Shown: positions 38,864-47,733, counted from the stretch's first letter. The stretch: DNA of 64,000 nt from Marinifilaceae bacterium (GCA_025210485.1 JAOARN010000071.1:1-64000), one strand, 5' to 3'. The notes: generated by a model not told the origin, from the sequence alone. Numbers and translations: made by a program.

Positions 38864-41317
38864 CTATTCGTGACGTAATGAGTTTGAGATTTTAATTTTG
38901 TTAAGATACCAAGCTTGCCAAATTAATAGCATTGAAAAAATAATTAATAAAATAAAAGAGCTTACAAGGTGTATCATCCAGCTTGTTTCTATGTGATAGG
39001 GGTAATATTTTAGCCATTTATTAACATAAATATAAACGAAAGGCGCAGCGATAATATTTGCAAAAACTAGTAGACCGAAGTATTCTATATTGAATCGAAC
39101 TAGTAAGTTGTGTAATCTTGCACCAAGAGTTTTTCTAATTCCAATCTCTTTCGTTCTTTGTTGTGTCATAAATGTTGAAAGTCCAAAAAGACCAATAATA
39201 GAAATGAAAACACTTAGTATAGAGAAAATAATAAAGGCTTTTGTTAAACTTTTTTCTGTATTGAACTGATTATCCCAAAGTTCTTCCATTATTAGTGGTT
39301 TGTATGTTTTATTAGGATAGTATTTGTTCCATATCTTATGCAGTTCGTCTATTGATTTTGATTTAAATCCTGGTTTGTATTTAACATAGAATTGCTGCAT
39401 GCTTTCAGTATCATTAGTTAGTTTAAAGCAAAAGGCTTCGATTTCAAATTTTAGATTTTGATAGTGAAAATCATTAACTATACCTACTATTTTACCTTTT
39501 ATAGTACCATGTTTATCTCCTGTTTGATTGGTTATTTCTTCAGGGAGTTCGATACCCATTTGTATACTTTTCCCAAGAGGTTCTGACCAGTTAAATCGTT
39601 TTACCGCTTCTTGATTAACGTAAAATAAGTTAGATGAATCTATGTTTGATTCAAGATTATTGATTCTTAATGAATCAGTTATGTTTAACTCAAAGAAGGA
39701 GATATAATTTGGAGGTATCATATTATATGGCATTACCGTTTCTTTCATTCCTTCAGCAGATTCATATTTGTGAATAACTTTTATATCAATAGCATTTTGT
39801 ATTCCAGAAGAACATGTAATGTCGCTAATATAGTTTTTTTGAAGAAGTTTTGTTCTTATGTTATCATAATCAGACATTAGTATTTCATCAACATCCTTTA
39901 GTATTATTATGTTCTTATCATTGAATCCTAGGTTTTTATTTTGAAGATAATTTAATTGAGAGGTAATAATAATGGTTCCACTTACAATTAAAGAAGCAAA
40001 ACCAACTTGTATTATGACCATCAATTTTCTTGCATTTGCATTGATATTTCTTCTTTTTAGATTATTTCTGAATATATCAATAGGATTATATGAAGATAAA
40101 TAGTATGCCGGATACAAGCCAGAAATTGTTCCTAGTCCAAGGGTTATACTTATAAGTATAAGTAGAATTTGGGGTTTATCAATAAAATTAAGACTAAGTT
40201 TTTTGTTAATCATACCAGCGAATGAATCTAAACATAACTCAGAAATGATAAGAGCAAAAAACAAAGCTATAAAACTAATTGCAATACTTTCGAAAAGAAA
40301 TTGTTTGATTAAATATGATTTGCTAGCACCTATAGTTTTTCTTATTCCAACTTCTTTGGTACGAGGAGAATACCTAGAGCTAACTATTGTCATGTAGTTT
40401 ATAGAAGCAATAGATAGTATTATGATAATAATTATTATAAGCGAGTTTAGGTATTTTTTGTCGCTAGTATTGTATTCCCAGTCATTGTTATTGTTAAGAT
40501 GAATGTCTTTTAGTTTCTTAAATATAGCATTAAAATTAGCCCCAATTACATCTGACAATTCTGCCATATGTTTATTATAGATGATATTGAAACTTTTTCT
40601 GATTTCCTCTATGTGTTTTGTTGAGTCAAGTAGAAGGTATGTGTATGTGTTGAAATTCCAAAAGCCAATTGTTTTATTTCTGTCAAAAATAATATTTGTG
40701 TTTTCTCTATTTAGCGTATTAATAGAAACAAAAGCTGAAAATTTAATAGAACTATTTTCGGGAATAGGTTCAATAACAGCGGATACTATATAAAAATCTT
40801 CTTCGTTTATTTTTAGGCTATCTCCAATACAGTCGTGTTTACCGAAATATTTGAGGGCTAATTCTGTATCTATTACCACTCTGCCAATGCTATCAAGAGC
40901 AGTCTTGGGGTCTCCGTATAATGTCTTTATTGAAAAAATATTGAAAAGGCTCGATTCTGAGAATGCTATATTGGTTTCAATATCAGAATTATAGTTGGTT
41001 TGAACTTGAAAATCATCAGCCTCTAATATCCTAACGAAATCAAGAACGTGATTAGACTCATCCTTCAATATTGGTCCAGATAGAACCGATGATGTTGGTA
41101 CAAGTTCTTTTTTATTATTTACATTAAGATCAGTTTCTAATCTAACTATATCATCATAATTATCGTTGAACTTATCATATGTAAACTCATCGTATAGGTA
41201 AAGTGTTGATAAAATACAGCAAGTTAAACCTATTGATAATCCTAATATGTTCAACATGCTTTGAACTTTATTTCGTGCCAGAGATCTATAGAATACAGTT
41301 AGAAAGTTTATCAACAT
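38864..41317 (-). CDS. MacB/FtsX-type ABC transporter permease
   Basis: An 817-residue membrane protein with two MacB_PCD-FtsX units. The first helix is at about 20-42, followed by an extracytoplasmic domain and three helices (about 290-410). The second unit has a helix near 430-450, a second extracytoplasmic domain, and three helices in 680-800. Both cytoplasmic loops carry the TKEIGIRKTLGA/TKEVGIRKTIGA coupling motif. Such proteins work as mechanotransmission pumps rather than channels, exporting peptides, lipids or toxins. The ATPase is the next gene upstream in the operon. Confidence 0.88.
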   Translation of the reverse strand: MLINFLTVFYRSLARNKVQSMLNILGLSIGLTCCILSTLYLYDEFTYDKFNDNYDDIVRLETDLNVNNKKELVPTSSVLSGPILKDESNHVLDFVRILEADDFQVQTNYNSDIETNIAFSESSLFNIFSIKTLYGDPKTALDSIGRVVIDTELALKYFGKHDCIGDSLKINEEDFYIVSAVIEPIPENSSIKFSAFVSINTLNRENTNIIFDRNKTIGFWNFNTYTYLLLDSTKHIEEIRKSFNIIYNKHMAELSDVIGANFNAIFKKLKDIHLNNNNDWEYNTSDKKYLNSLIIIIIIILSIASINYMTIVSSRYSPRTKEVGIRKTIGASKSYLIKQFLFESIAISFIALFFALIISELCLDSFAGMINKKLSLNFIDKPQILLILISITLGLGTISGLYPAYYLSSYNPIDIFRNNLKRRNINANARKLMVIIQVGFASLIVSGTIIITSQLNYLQNKNLGFNDKNIIILKDVDEILMSDYDNIRTKLLQKNYISDITCSSGIQNAIDIKVIHKYESAEGMKETVMPYNMIPPNYISFFELNITDSLRINNLESNIDSSNLFYVNQEAVKRFNWSEPLGKSIQMGIELPEEITNQTGDKHGTIKGKIVGIVNDFHYQNLKFEIEAFCFKLTNDTESMQQFYVKYKPGFKSKSIDELHKIWNKYYPNKTYKPLIMEELWDNQFNTEKSLTKAFIIFSILSVFISIIGLFGLSTFMTQQRTKEIGIRKTLGARLHNLLVRFNIEYFGLLVFANIIAAPFVYIYVNKWLKYYPYHIETSWMIHLVSSFILLIIFSMLLIWQAWYLNKIKISNSLRHE

Positions 41318-41362
41318 ATTTTTAAAATACTTTATTCAGAGTTTTAGGTGATTGTATTATGA

Positions 41363-42046
41363 TTAGAATATTTGGTGCATATTATCTGTTACTATATGTC
41401 CATCAAAAAGCTGTATGATTCTATGACTTCGGTCTGCATCTGTAGCTGAGTGTGTTACCATGATGATAGTGGTTCCTGATTCGTTAAGTTCGCTTAATAG
41501 ATTCATTATCTTGTCTCCATTTTTAGAATCGAGATTCCCTGTTGGTTCATCAGCAAGAATTAATTTAGGTTGTGAAATTACTGCTCTCGCAATTGCCACT
41601 CTTTGTTGTTGACCTCCTGATAATTGTTGAGGGAAATGATTAGCTCTATGGGCTATGTTAACTTTTTCCATACATTCCATAACTCTTCGTTTTCTTTCTT
41701 TTCTTCCAACTTTCAGATAGAGTAATGGAAGTTCTATATTTTCATATACGCTTAGTTCGTCAATCAAGTTGAAACTTTGGAAAATAAAGCCTATATTTTC
41801 TTTTCGAAGTATTGTTCTTTGTTTTTCAGAAAAGCCATCTACTCTTTTTTCGTTGAAATAGATTTCTCCTTCGCTACTTTCATCAAGCATACCTAGGATA
41901 TTTAGGAGAGTCGATTTTCCACAACCAGAAGGTCCCATTATGGCAACAAATTCACCTGTTTTTACTTCTAGGTTAACATTGTTTAGTGCGGTTGTTATGA
42001 CTTCATCTGTTGTAAATATCTTTTTTAAATTCTTAGTTTTTATCAT
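41363..42046 (-). CDS. MacB/LolD-type ABC transporter ATP-binding protein
   Basis: A 227-residue ATPase: Walker A GPSGCGKST (about 38-46), Q-loop near FIFQSFNL, signature LSGGQQQR, Walker B LILADEP followed by TGNLDS and the switch His in MVTHS. It drives the FtsX-type permease encoded 45 bases downstream. It is the last core gene before the tail locus. Confidence 0.93.
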   Translation of the reverse strand: MIKTKNLKKIFTTDEVITTALNNVNLEVKTGEFVAIMGPSGCGKSTLLNILGMLDESSEGEIYFNEKRVDGFSEKQRTILRKENIGFIFQSFNLIDELSVYENIELPLLYLKVGRKERKRRVMECMEKVNIAHRANHFPQQLSGGQQQRVAIARAVISQPKLILADEPTGNLDSKNGDKIMNLLSELNESGTTIIMVTHSATDADRSHRIIQLFDGHIVTDNMHQIF

Positions 42047-42271
42047 TATTGGATGCTGTTTGTTTTTGAATGTAGATAAATTACTTGATATTATGATTAA
42101 TTTTTTGAATTAATCAGTATTTACAATATCGTAGTTTTGTCTTTGGTTTTATATATTCTGTTAAATTAATAAATATATCTATTGTACTGTAATAATTTTT
42201 GAATTTATTTTTGTCTTGAATAGTAGCTTTTTTGGAAAAAGTTTTGAAGCGAGTATCGTGGGTGGTTTTTA
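42047..42271. other. Left boundary of the tail locus
   Basis: No gene is seen. It lies between the start of the ABC operon (minus strand) and the end of the repressor gene (minus strand). I found no tRNA fragment, integrase site or clear repeat here that matches the right boundary near 57600. Confidence 0.4.
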
Positions 42272-42976
42272 TCATATAGCCCCAATAATACTGCTGCTTT
42301 CAGTTCTGTTTACTGTTCCGACTACCCGGTATATCCTGTATACCTTATCTATTTCTACATCAAAAGGTTCGTGTATTAGTCTACCGCTATGCTTATATAT
42401 TTCTTCATTGGTTGAGCAGCATAACCAACAGTTATTTTTGTCTGATCGTTGGATTCTTTTTAGAACTCTATATTCTGAAGTTTCGATCACATAATCATTT
42501 CCATAAATAATTAAAGATTTGTCAAAAACAGCCTTTAGAGCAACAACACTGCCGTTTTTGTAGTATGGTTCCATGCTTTCTCCATGTATTCTCATTGCTG
42601 CTGTTGCATCTCTAAACCAGTCTCCAGCATTAATTAATTCAGCAGGAATGGTTTGGGCTGAATTATCTGCTATAATAGAAGTTCCTCCTACTGCAACTCC
42701 TTCGTAGAATGGGATCAGGTGTGCCTGATTGTTTGTTTTTTCTTTTAGAATATCTCCTTCACCTGTAAACAACCAATCAGCATTAATTAATTCAGAAAAT
42801 TCTGAATTGTATAGTTTTTCGAAAAAGTCGTAGCTCGGTTTAGACTTGTTGTTTAATATATCATAAATAGATTGCGATCGTTTGTATCCAAGTTTCTTAG
42901 CGAATTCATTTTTGTTAAGTTTCAGAATATTAATCATATATTCTATTCTTTCAGAAATTACTGAATTTTTATTCAT
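42272..42976 (-). CDS. LexA/CI-like phage repressor with S24 autoprotease domain
   Basis: A 234-residue protein. The N-terminal XRE-type HTH covers about residues 13-50 (KNEFAKKLGYKRSQSIYDILNNKSKPS). The C-terminal S24 domain has the catalytic Ser at S134 (IHGESMEPYY) and the Lys at K173 (EYRVLKRIQ), so RecA-stimulated self-cleavage is plausible; a likely cleavage area is the glycine-containing linker around GVAVGGTS (93-100). It is transcribed away from the tail genes, as the CI/c repressors of temperate phages are, and a palindromic operator lies just before its start. It should keep the locus silent until DNA damage. Confidence 0.9.
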   Translation of the reverse strand: MNKNSVISERIEYMINILKLNKNEFAKKLGYKRSQSIYDILNNKSKPSYDFFEKLYNSEFSELINADWLFTGEGDILKEKTNNQAHLIPFYEGVAVGGTSIIADNSAQTIPAELINAGDWFRDATAAMRIHGESMEPYYKNGSVVALKAVFDKSLIIYGNDYVIETSEYRVLKRIQRSDKNNCWLCCSTNEEIYKHSGRLIHEPFDVEIDKVYRIYRVVGTVNRTESSSIIGAI

Positions 42977-42983
42977 AATAGTA

Positions 42984-43016
42984 TTTGTTAAATACAGAAA
43001 AATCTGTATATATTTG
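42984..43016 (+). promoter_or_regulatory. Candidate early promoter of the tail locus
   Basis: A -33 TTTG at 42984-42987 and a -7 tatatttg (TAnnTTTG) at 43009-43016 are separated by 21 bases. This is the only place in the window where I see both Bacteroidota promoter elements at a plausible spacing. It reads rightward into the DUF3164 gene. Confidence 0.65.
42992..43009. promoter_or_regulatory. 18-bp palindrome, likely repressor operator
   Basis: The sequence is atacaga-aaaa-tctgtat, a perfect inverted repeat with seven-base arms. It fills the space between the -33 and -7 elements of the rightward promoter and lies 16-33 bases upstream of the divergent repressor start. A dimeric HTH repressor bound here would block the rightward promoter and could regulate its own gene. 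Confidence 0.6.
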
Positions 43017-43182
43017 TAGAGATAATTAGCGAAAATATAAAAAATAATATAAAAAACTAAATCTCGTGCTGGGTATAATAAATATTTTAATCAATAAAGC
43101 TTGTTTGGTTTTTAAGGTGGATAATATTCGAATCGGGATTTTTATTTTTAAAGAAACAGTAATCATAAATAAAATATTATAA

Positions 43183-43875
43183 ATGAATATAATAAACTTA
43201 AATGAGGAGCAAAGGAAAGAGATTTTCGAACAAGAACTAGAAAAAAGGGAAAAAGAGCGATATAAGCTCGATAGAGACAGGCGGACATGGAAGGAATTGG
43301 CATCGGAAAATACTGATTTAATAGGGGCTAGGCTTTATGAGTTGCATTACTCGATGATGCGACTAAAGAAAGAAACTTATGAATATTTGGATGATATTGT
43401 GAAGATGAAATTGGATTTGTTTGGAGGGGAAAACCAGAAGAGTCATAAGTTGTCAGGGAAAAATTATAGAATTCAATTGGGTCGAAATAAAATAGGAGGC
43501 CATGATGACACAATGTATGCAGGAGTGATTAAGTGTCAGAGATATATTGATTCCTTAATAAAGGATGATTTGAAGCCTGAGTTAGTGATTTGTCTGAGAG
43601 CATTATTAAAATCGGATGGAAATATGAGTATGGATGCAAGTAGGATTCTGGAATTGACAAGATTTGCTAATGAGCTTGATAATAATGAGTTTGCGGATGG
43701 AGTGAGGATAATTCAAAATGCTTATGAATCTTATTTGACAAGTTATTTTGTAAAGTTGGAATATCGTGATGAACTGGGTATTTGGAAAGCATGTTCATTA
43801 AATTTCTCCTCGGTTCCTTTTCCTGAAGATTTCAAAACAGATCTTTTTGATTTTGGGGATTCTAGTTGTAGTTGA
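43183..43875 (+). CDS. DUF3164-family Mu-like phage protein
   Basis: A 230-residue protein. The N-terminal third is helical and charged (EEQRKEIFEQELEKREKERYKL). The middle has an 'LSGKNYRIQLGRNK' strand pair, followed by YIDSLIKDDLKPELVICLRALLKSDG, then ILELTRFANELDNNEFADGVRIIQNAYESYLTSYFVKLEYRDELG. This order (DG.y.v..., I.....E.......a....d..G.i...ri..L......d..w..a...I.....v......Y..f..r...g) is the DUF3164 pattern of Mu-like phage early regions. Function unknown. It is the first gene from the early promoter and one of the few non-structural phage genes kept. Confidence 0.68.
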   Translation: MNIINLNEEQRKEIFEQELEKREKERYKLDRDRRTWKELASENTDLIGARLYELHYSMMRLKKETYEYLDDIVKMKLDLFGGENQKSHKLSGKNYRIQLGRNKIGGHDDTMYAGVIKCQRYIDSLIKDDLKPELVICLRALLKSDGNMSMDASRILELTRFANELDNNEFADGVRIIQNAYESYLTSYFVKLEYRDELGIWKACSLNFSSVPFPEDFKTDLFDFGDSSCS

Positions 43876-43963
43876 TTGTTCTTTGTGTGATTGCTGAAAT
43901 TTACCGTTTGTGCAAGTTTGTTTTAGCTGTTCTGTTTTTGTCTAATTTAAAATGAAGTAAAAA

Positions 43964-44158
43964 ATGAATCATTCATATAATTTTTTAAAAAGAGTTTTGG
44001 TAGTTCAAGAGTATTATTTAGAGAGGAATAAAATAGGAATTCCTGACAAAGTAATAATTGGGGAGCTTGAAGAGAAGAATATTTATATAAGTAGATCTAC
44101 TTTTTATGAGTATTTACATATTCCAGCCAAAAGATTAATTAAGGAGAAAAGGGGGTAG
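43964..44158 (+). CDS. Small HTH-like phage protein, function unknown
   Basis: A 64-residue basic protein. Residues 25-55 (IPDKVIIGELEEKNIYISRSTFYEYLHIPAKR) look like a winged or simple helix-turn-helix with the second helix in SRSTFYEYL. It could be a positive regulator of the tail operon, as small late activators are in Mu-like phages, but that is inference from size and place. A possible terminator overlaps its stop codon. Confidence 0.55.
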   Translation: MNHSYNFLKRVLVVQEYYLERNKIGIPDKVIIGELEEKNIYISRSTFYEYLHIPAKRLIKEKRG

Positions 44159-44171
44159 AACTCCTTTTTTT
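44141..44171 (+). terminator. Possible terminator ending the early unit
   Basis: The arms aaggag (44141-44146) and ctcctt (44161-44166) pair over a 14-base loop that includes the stop codon, and seven T residues follow. It would separate the two early genes from the late genes. Confidence 0.5.
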
Positions 44172-44513
44172 GTGGCTTTATTTGCTTTTGTTGAGTCGTA
44201 TATGTTTTAATATCATTATGTATAATTCCAACACTTAACAATATAAAGTATAAAATATTTATATAGTCAAAAAATATCAAAAAATAAAATCAATATGAAT
44301 AAAAAAATGAAAGAGTCCGACTTTCGGAAACAAATTGGGAATAAGCAAATAAAGCTTGTATGTTTGTATTGTCATTGAGAAACAATAAGGAATCGAGTTC
44401 TTTTATCTACTTCTGGATTTAGATTATTTAGAATGAAGAATGAGCTTCTTGATACAAAAAAAATATGCAATATGTTAATTATTGTAATTAGATTTTTGAA
44501 ATAATATAAAAGA
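44159..44513. other. Gap between early genes and lysis cassette
   Basis: This 355-base stretch has no long frame. A 27-codon frame at 44295-44378 ends in a C-x-x-C-H motif but has no other support. The late promoter probably lies here; no TAnnTTTG element was found, which would fit activation by a phage-type regulator. Confidence 0.4.
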
Positions 44514-44858
44514 ATGGAAGAAAAATTTATTTTTTGGATGATAACAAGTCTATTTGGGTCCTTAAGTGCTTTGTTACTTTACTTTATAAAAAAAGCAATT
44601 GCTAGTTTCAGTGAAAAGGTTAGAGATGTAGCGATAGAAACTAATACAAAATTTGAGAAAGTATTTATAAAACTAGACGAACTTGTTAAAACGCTTAATA
44701 GAACAGATAAGATAACAGACCTACAGGGAGAGCAAATAAAAAGTTTGAGAAGTGATCTTAGAAAATTAGATAAGGGTTTTGTTCAACATGAAGATAAACT
44801 TAAGGGAATGGAATTACAAATAGCTTTAAATAAACAGAGTCATGAGGAATATAGATAA
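44514..44858 (+). CDS. Single-pass membrane coiled-coil protein of the lysis cassette
   Basis: A 114-residue protein with one N-terminal transmembrane helix (about 6-26, FWMITSLFGSLSALLLYFIKKA) followed by a long coiled coil (about 35-110). That topology fits an inner-membrane spanin-like or holin-accessory protein. It overlaps the amidase gene by 17 bases, so the two are translated together. The sequence alone does not prove a lysis role; it rests on the position next to the amidase. Confidence 0.6.
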   Translation: MEEKFIFWMITSLFGSLSALLLYFIKKAIASFSEKVRDVAIETNTKFEKVFIKLDELVKTLNRTDKITDLQGEQIKSLRSDLRKLDKGFVQHEDKLKGMELQIALNKQSHEEYR

Positions 44859-45255
44859 AATAATAATTCATTGTTCAGCTACTCCCAATGGAAAAAGCTT
44901 TAATCTGAAGGACATTGACAGATGGCATAGGGAGAGAGGATTTAATAAATCTGGTAGGTTTTCATTATGTTGCGGTTATCATTATGTCATAAGGGTTGAT
45001 GGGGTGATTGAAATGGGTCGATTTATAAATGAACAGGGAGCTCATTGTTACGGAAAAAATAAAACAAGTATAGGAATTTGTTTAATAGGAACAGATGCGT
45101 TTAATGATTCTCAATTTATGGCTCTAAAAGGATTATTGAATAATTTAAAATATTTATTTCCCAATGTCAGTATTCATGGTCATAACGAATTTGCTAATAA
45201 GATTTGTCCAGGATTTAATGTAAAGGAATATTTTAAACATAATAGTTATGTATGA
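44842..45255 (+). CDS. Phage-type N-acetylmuramoyl-L-alanine amidase (amidase_2)
   Basis: A 137-residue enzyme resembling T7 lysozyme. The first zinc His is in IIHCSAT, the second in GAHCYGKN and the third ligand is the Cys of KICPGF; the SIGICLIG strand is typical of the fold. It would cut the amide bond between MurNAc and L-Ala. It has no signal peptide, so release needs a holin or similar pore, and candidates lie on either side of it. In a tailocin this would open the producing cell. Confidence 0.9.
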   Translation: MRNIDKIIIHCSATPNGKSFNLKDIDRWHRERGFNKSGRFSLCCGYHYVIRVDGVIEMGRFINEQGAHCYGKNKTSIGICLIGTDAFNDSQFMALKGLLNNLKYLFPNVSIHGHNEFANKICPGFNVKEYFKHNSYV

Positions 45256-45922
45256 TAGAATATTTAAAAATTGGCGTACAAGCTTATTTGGTTTAATATG
45301 TATGATTTCAAGTTTTGTGCTTGTATATCTCGAAAAAGCTAGTCTTACGGAGCTTAGTTCATTTATTGCTATCGGTTTAGGAGCCATATTTATGAAAGAT
45401 ACTAAGGATGCTAATAATCTAAATTTAATTCTAGTTTTATGTATCATAATACCATCATGTAAAGTATCCCAAAAAGTAAATGAAAGCATAAAAGAGACAG
45501 TTTATTATGATACTATAATTGAAAGGATTCCTAGCATAGTAGAGTTTAATATTCCAGCAGATACTATAATTAAAGTAGAAAAAGAGATAGTATATAAAGA
45601 CAAGATTATAAGAGATATAATAAACAGTGAATTTTCGATTGATAGTCTTTATGCTGAGAATCAAACCTCTTTTGCATGGGCAGGAGTTCAACATAATATT
45701 CCTTTCTTAAATTTATATCAGAAAGACACAGTATTAAAATTGACAGAATATTATGATAAGATTAAAATTTTAGAAAAGCGTCTAATTGAAAGCAAAAAAG
45801 AAACTGTTATTGTTAAAAAGACAATATTTTATAAGAATATTTTCTTTTGGTTATTTTCTTTATTATCACTGTGTTGTTTGTTGTTTGGTTTCGTTTATTT
45901 TCATTCAAGATCAATTTTATAA
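45248..45922 (+). CDS. Holin-like plus spanin-like membrane protein (apparent fusion or nested genes)
   Basis: A 224-residue protein with an unusual build. Residues 1-50 (KNWRTSLFGLICMISSFVLVYLEKASLTELSSFIAIGLGAIFMKD) look like a complete small phage holin with two membrane helices. Residues 60-71 (LILVLCIIIPSC) look like a lipoprotein signal with lipobox Cys at 71. A periplasmic, Thr/Ile/Lys-rich segment with 'YYDTIIERIPSIVE' follows, and the protein ends in a third hydrophobic segment (198-216). In related phages the holin-like and lipoprotein-like parts are usually separate genes. The internal ATG at 45392 (residue 49) could start a separate lipoprotein. Overlaps the amidase gene by 8 bases. 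Confidence 0.6.
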   Translation: MYDRIFKNWRTSLFGLICMISSFVLVYLEKASLTELSSFIAIGLGAIFMKDTKDANNLNLILVLCIIIPSCKVSQKVNESIKETVYYDTIIERIPSIVEFNIPADTIIKVEKEIVYKDKIIRDIINSEFSIDSLYAENQTSFAWAGVQHNIPFLNLYQKDTVLKLTEYYDKIKILEKRLIESKKETVIVKKTIFYKNIFFWLFSLLSLCCLLFGFVYFHSRSIL

Positions 45923-46108
45923 TCATTTTTTTATACAAAGAAACGATTCTTAATAGTATTACAATGATTATCCCACTTCTATTATAGAAAGATTTATTAG
46001 TGTTTTTCTAAATAATATATATATCATAAAATCAAATCAATATATAGTTTGTATTATACAAAATAAAAATATAATTAATATCATTTAAATTTAATAAAAG
46101 TAATTAAT

Positions 46109-47287
46109 ATGTTACCAAATGTAAAAATTGTTTTAGGTAATGGCAACTTGGGTCAAGTGGCACCTAATACTGATTCAGTTGCAGGATTAATATTGACGGG
46201 TTCTGCAGTTAGTGGAAAATTAGAGTATAATACTCATTATCTGTTGGCATCTGATAAGGATTTAGAAACATTAGGTGTTGATGAGAAATCAAATCCTTTG
46301 GTCGCGAAAGATGTCAAAGCATTTTATGCACAAGCAGGGCAGGGAGCCGAGTTACATTTAGTTGTAGTTGAGGAATCGACAAGTTTTCAGACAATGTGTT
46401 CAACAGAAGATGATTCACCTATCAATAAATTGATTAGTGGAGGAATGGGACGTATTCGAATTGTTGGCTTAAATAAGAATCCAAGTTCCGACTATACCGC
46501 GGATTTAGCTAAGAAAATAGATAAAGATGCCATATTAGCAGGTGATGCATTACAGAAAATAGCAGAAAAATACGCATCAGATGTTAAGCCTTTCAGAGCC
46601 ATTATTGCTGCTTCATTATGGAATTCGGAAACAACAGATTTGTATAAACCATCCGAATCTTCAAATAGTAGAGTAGGATATGTTATTGCTGCTGATAAGA
46701 ATATTTCGAATAATTATTCGGCTGCAATAGGAATGGTTTTAGGACGTGCTGCAAAAGTTGAAGTACACCAATCTGTGGGTAGAGTAAAGGAAGGAGCTTT
46801 GTGTCAAGATCCATATTTCACTGATGGGAAAAAGCTTACAGAGCACTATTCTGATTTAAATCTACTTCATGATGCAGGATATATATTCTTTAGAGATTAT
46901 CCTGGACTTAATGGTGCTTATATAAATGCTGATTCAATGGCTGTAAGCATGACAGATGATTATTCTAGTTTAAGTTTAGGTAGAGTGATTGATAAGGCTA
47001 GTGTTGTTGCTTATTCTAGCTATATCAAGGAGATAATGGATAATGTTAGCGTTGATGATAAAGGTAAATTATCTCCAGGTGTTGCCAAAAGTTATGAGGG
47101 TATCATCGAAAATGCAATTATGCTTGCAATGGGGAGTCAAATAAGTTCATTTACAGCATATGTAGATTCTAATCAAAAGATTTTATCAACAGGAAAACTT
47201 GATGTCAAGTGCAGAATCGTCCCACAAGCCATATTAAAAAATATAGAAGTTGATCTATCATTTAATAATCCTGCAGTTAGTAAATAA
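46109..47287 (+). CDS. Contractile tail sheath protein (DUF2586-like)
   Basis: A 392-residue protein of the Bacteroidota-phage sheath type. It begins MLPNVKIVLGNGNLGQVAPNTDSVAGLILTG, continues with a Rossmann-like part (IRIVGLNKNP, AIIAASLW) and has a C-terminal domain (KLDVKCRIVPQAILKNIEVDLSF) that in sheath proteins interlocks neighbouring subunits. It is the first gene of the structural block. Its presence makes the particle contractile (myophage-like) rather than flexible. It starts 186 bases after the lysis cassette. Confidence 0.82.
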   Translation: MLPNVKIVLGNGNLGQVAPNTDSVAGLILTGSAVSGKLEYNTHYLLASDKDLETLGVDEKSNPLVAKDVKAFYAQAGQGAELHLVVVEESTSFQTMCSTEDDSPINKLISGGMGRIRIVGLNKNPSSDYTADLAKKIDKDAILAGDALQKIAEKYASDVKPFRAIIAASLWNSETTDLYKPSESSNSRVGYVIAADKNISNNYSAAIGMVLGRAAKVEVHQSVGRVKEGALCQDPYFTDGKKLTEHYSDLNLLHDAGYIFFRDYPGLNGAYINADSMAVSMTDDYSSLSLGRVIDKASVVAYSSYIKEIMDNVSVDDKGKLSPGVAKSYEGIIENAIMLAMGSQISSFTAYVDSNQKILSTGKLDVKCRIVPQAILKNIEVDLSFNNPAVSK

Positions 47288-47305
47288 TTATAAATAAACA
47301 TAAAA

Positions 47306-47728
47306 ATGGAATTTAATAGTAAGGAATATACATACTGTGACATGAATGTCATCGTAGGAGGTAAAGAAATTATTGGACTTAGAGGTATTGAATATAAGTC
47401 TAAGAAGAATAAAGAAGTTTTATTTGGTAGAGGAGGAATGGGTAAATCTATTCAACATGGTAAGCGCGAATACGATGGAACGCTTACTGTTCTTCAGAGC
47501 GAAATTATTGCCCTAGATCAGTCCGCAAAAGAAAAAGGATTTAAGGACTGTCTTGATTTGGATTTCCAAATTATCATAACATATATGGGAGATAATGGAG
47601 TGCTTACAATGGATAAAGTTTTAGGAGCATCCTTAACAGAGGTTCCTAAAGGATTAAAAGAAGGTGATATGAATATGGAAATAGCCTTGCCATTTATCGC
47701 TTTGGATGTTAAACCGAATTTAGATTAA
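47306..47728 (+). CDS. Tail tube protein
   Basis: A 140-residue, beta-rich protein directly after the sheath gene, where the tube gene lies in nearly all contractile tail loci. The features fit a tube subunit: SYCDMNVIVGGKEIIGLRGIEYKSKKNKEVLFGRGG at the start, then a beta hairpin and an aromatic-poor C-terminus (EIALPFIALDVKP). The call rests mainly on size, composition and synteny. Confidence 0.7.
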   Translation: MEFNSKEYTYCDMNVIVGGKEIIGLRGIEYKSKKNKEVLFGRGGMGKSIQHGKREYDGTLTVLQSEIIALDQSAKEKGFKDCLDLDFQIIITYMGDNGVLTMDKVLGASLTEVPKGLKEGDMNMEIALPFIALDVKPNLD

Positions 47729-47733
47729 ATATA

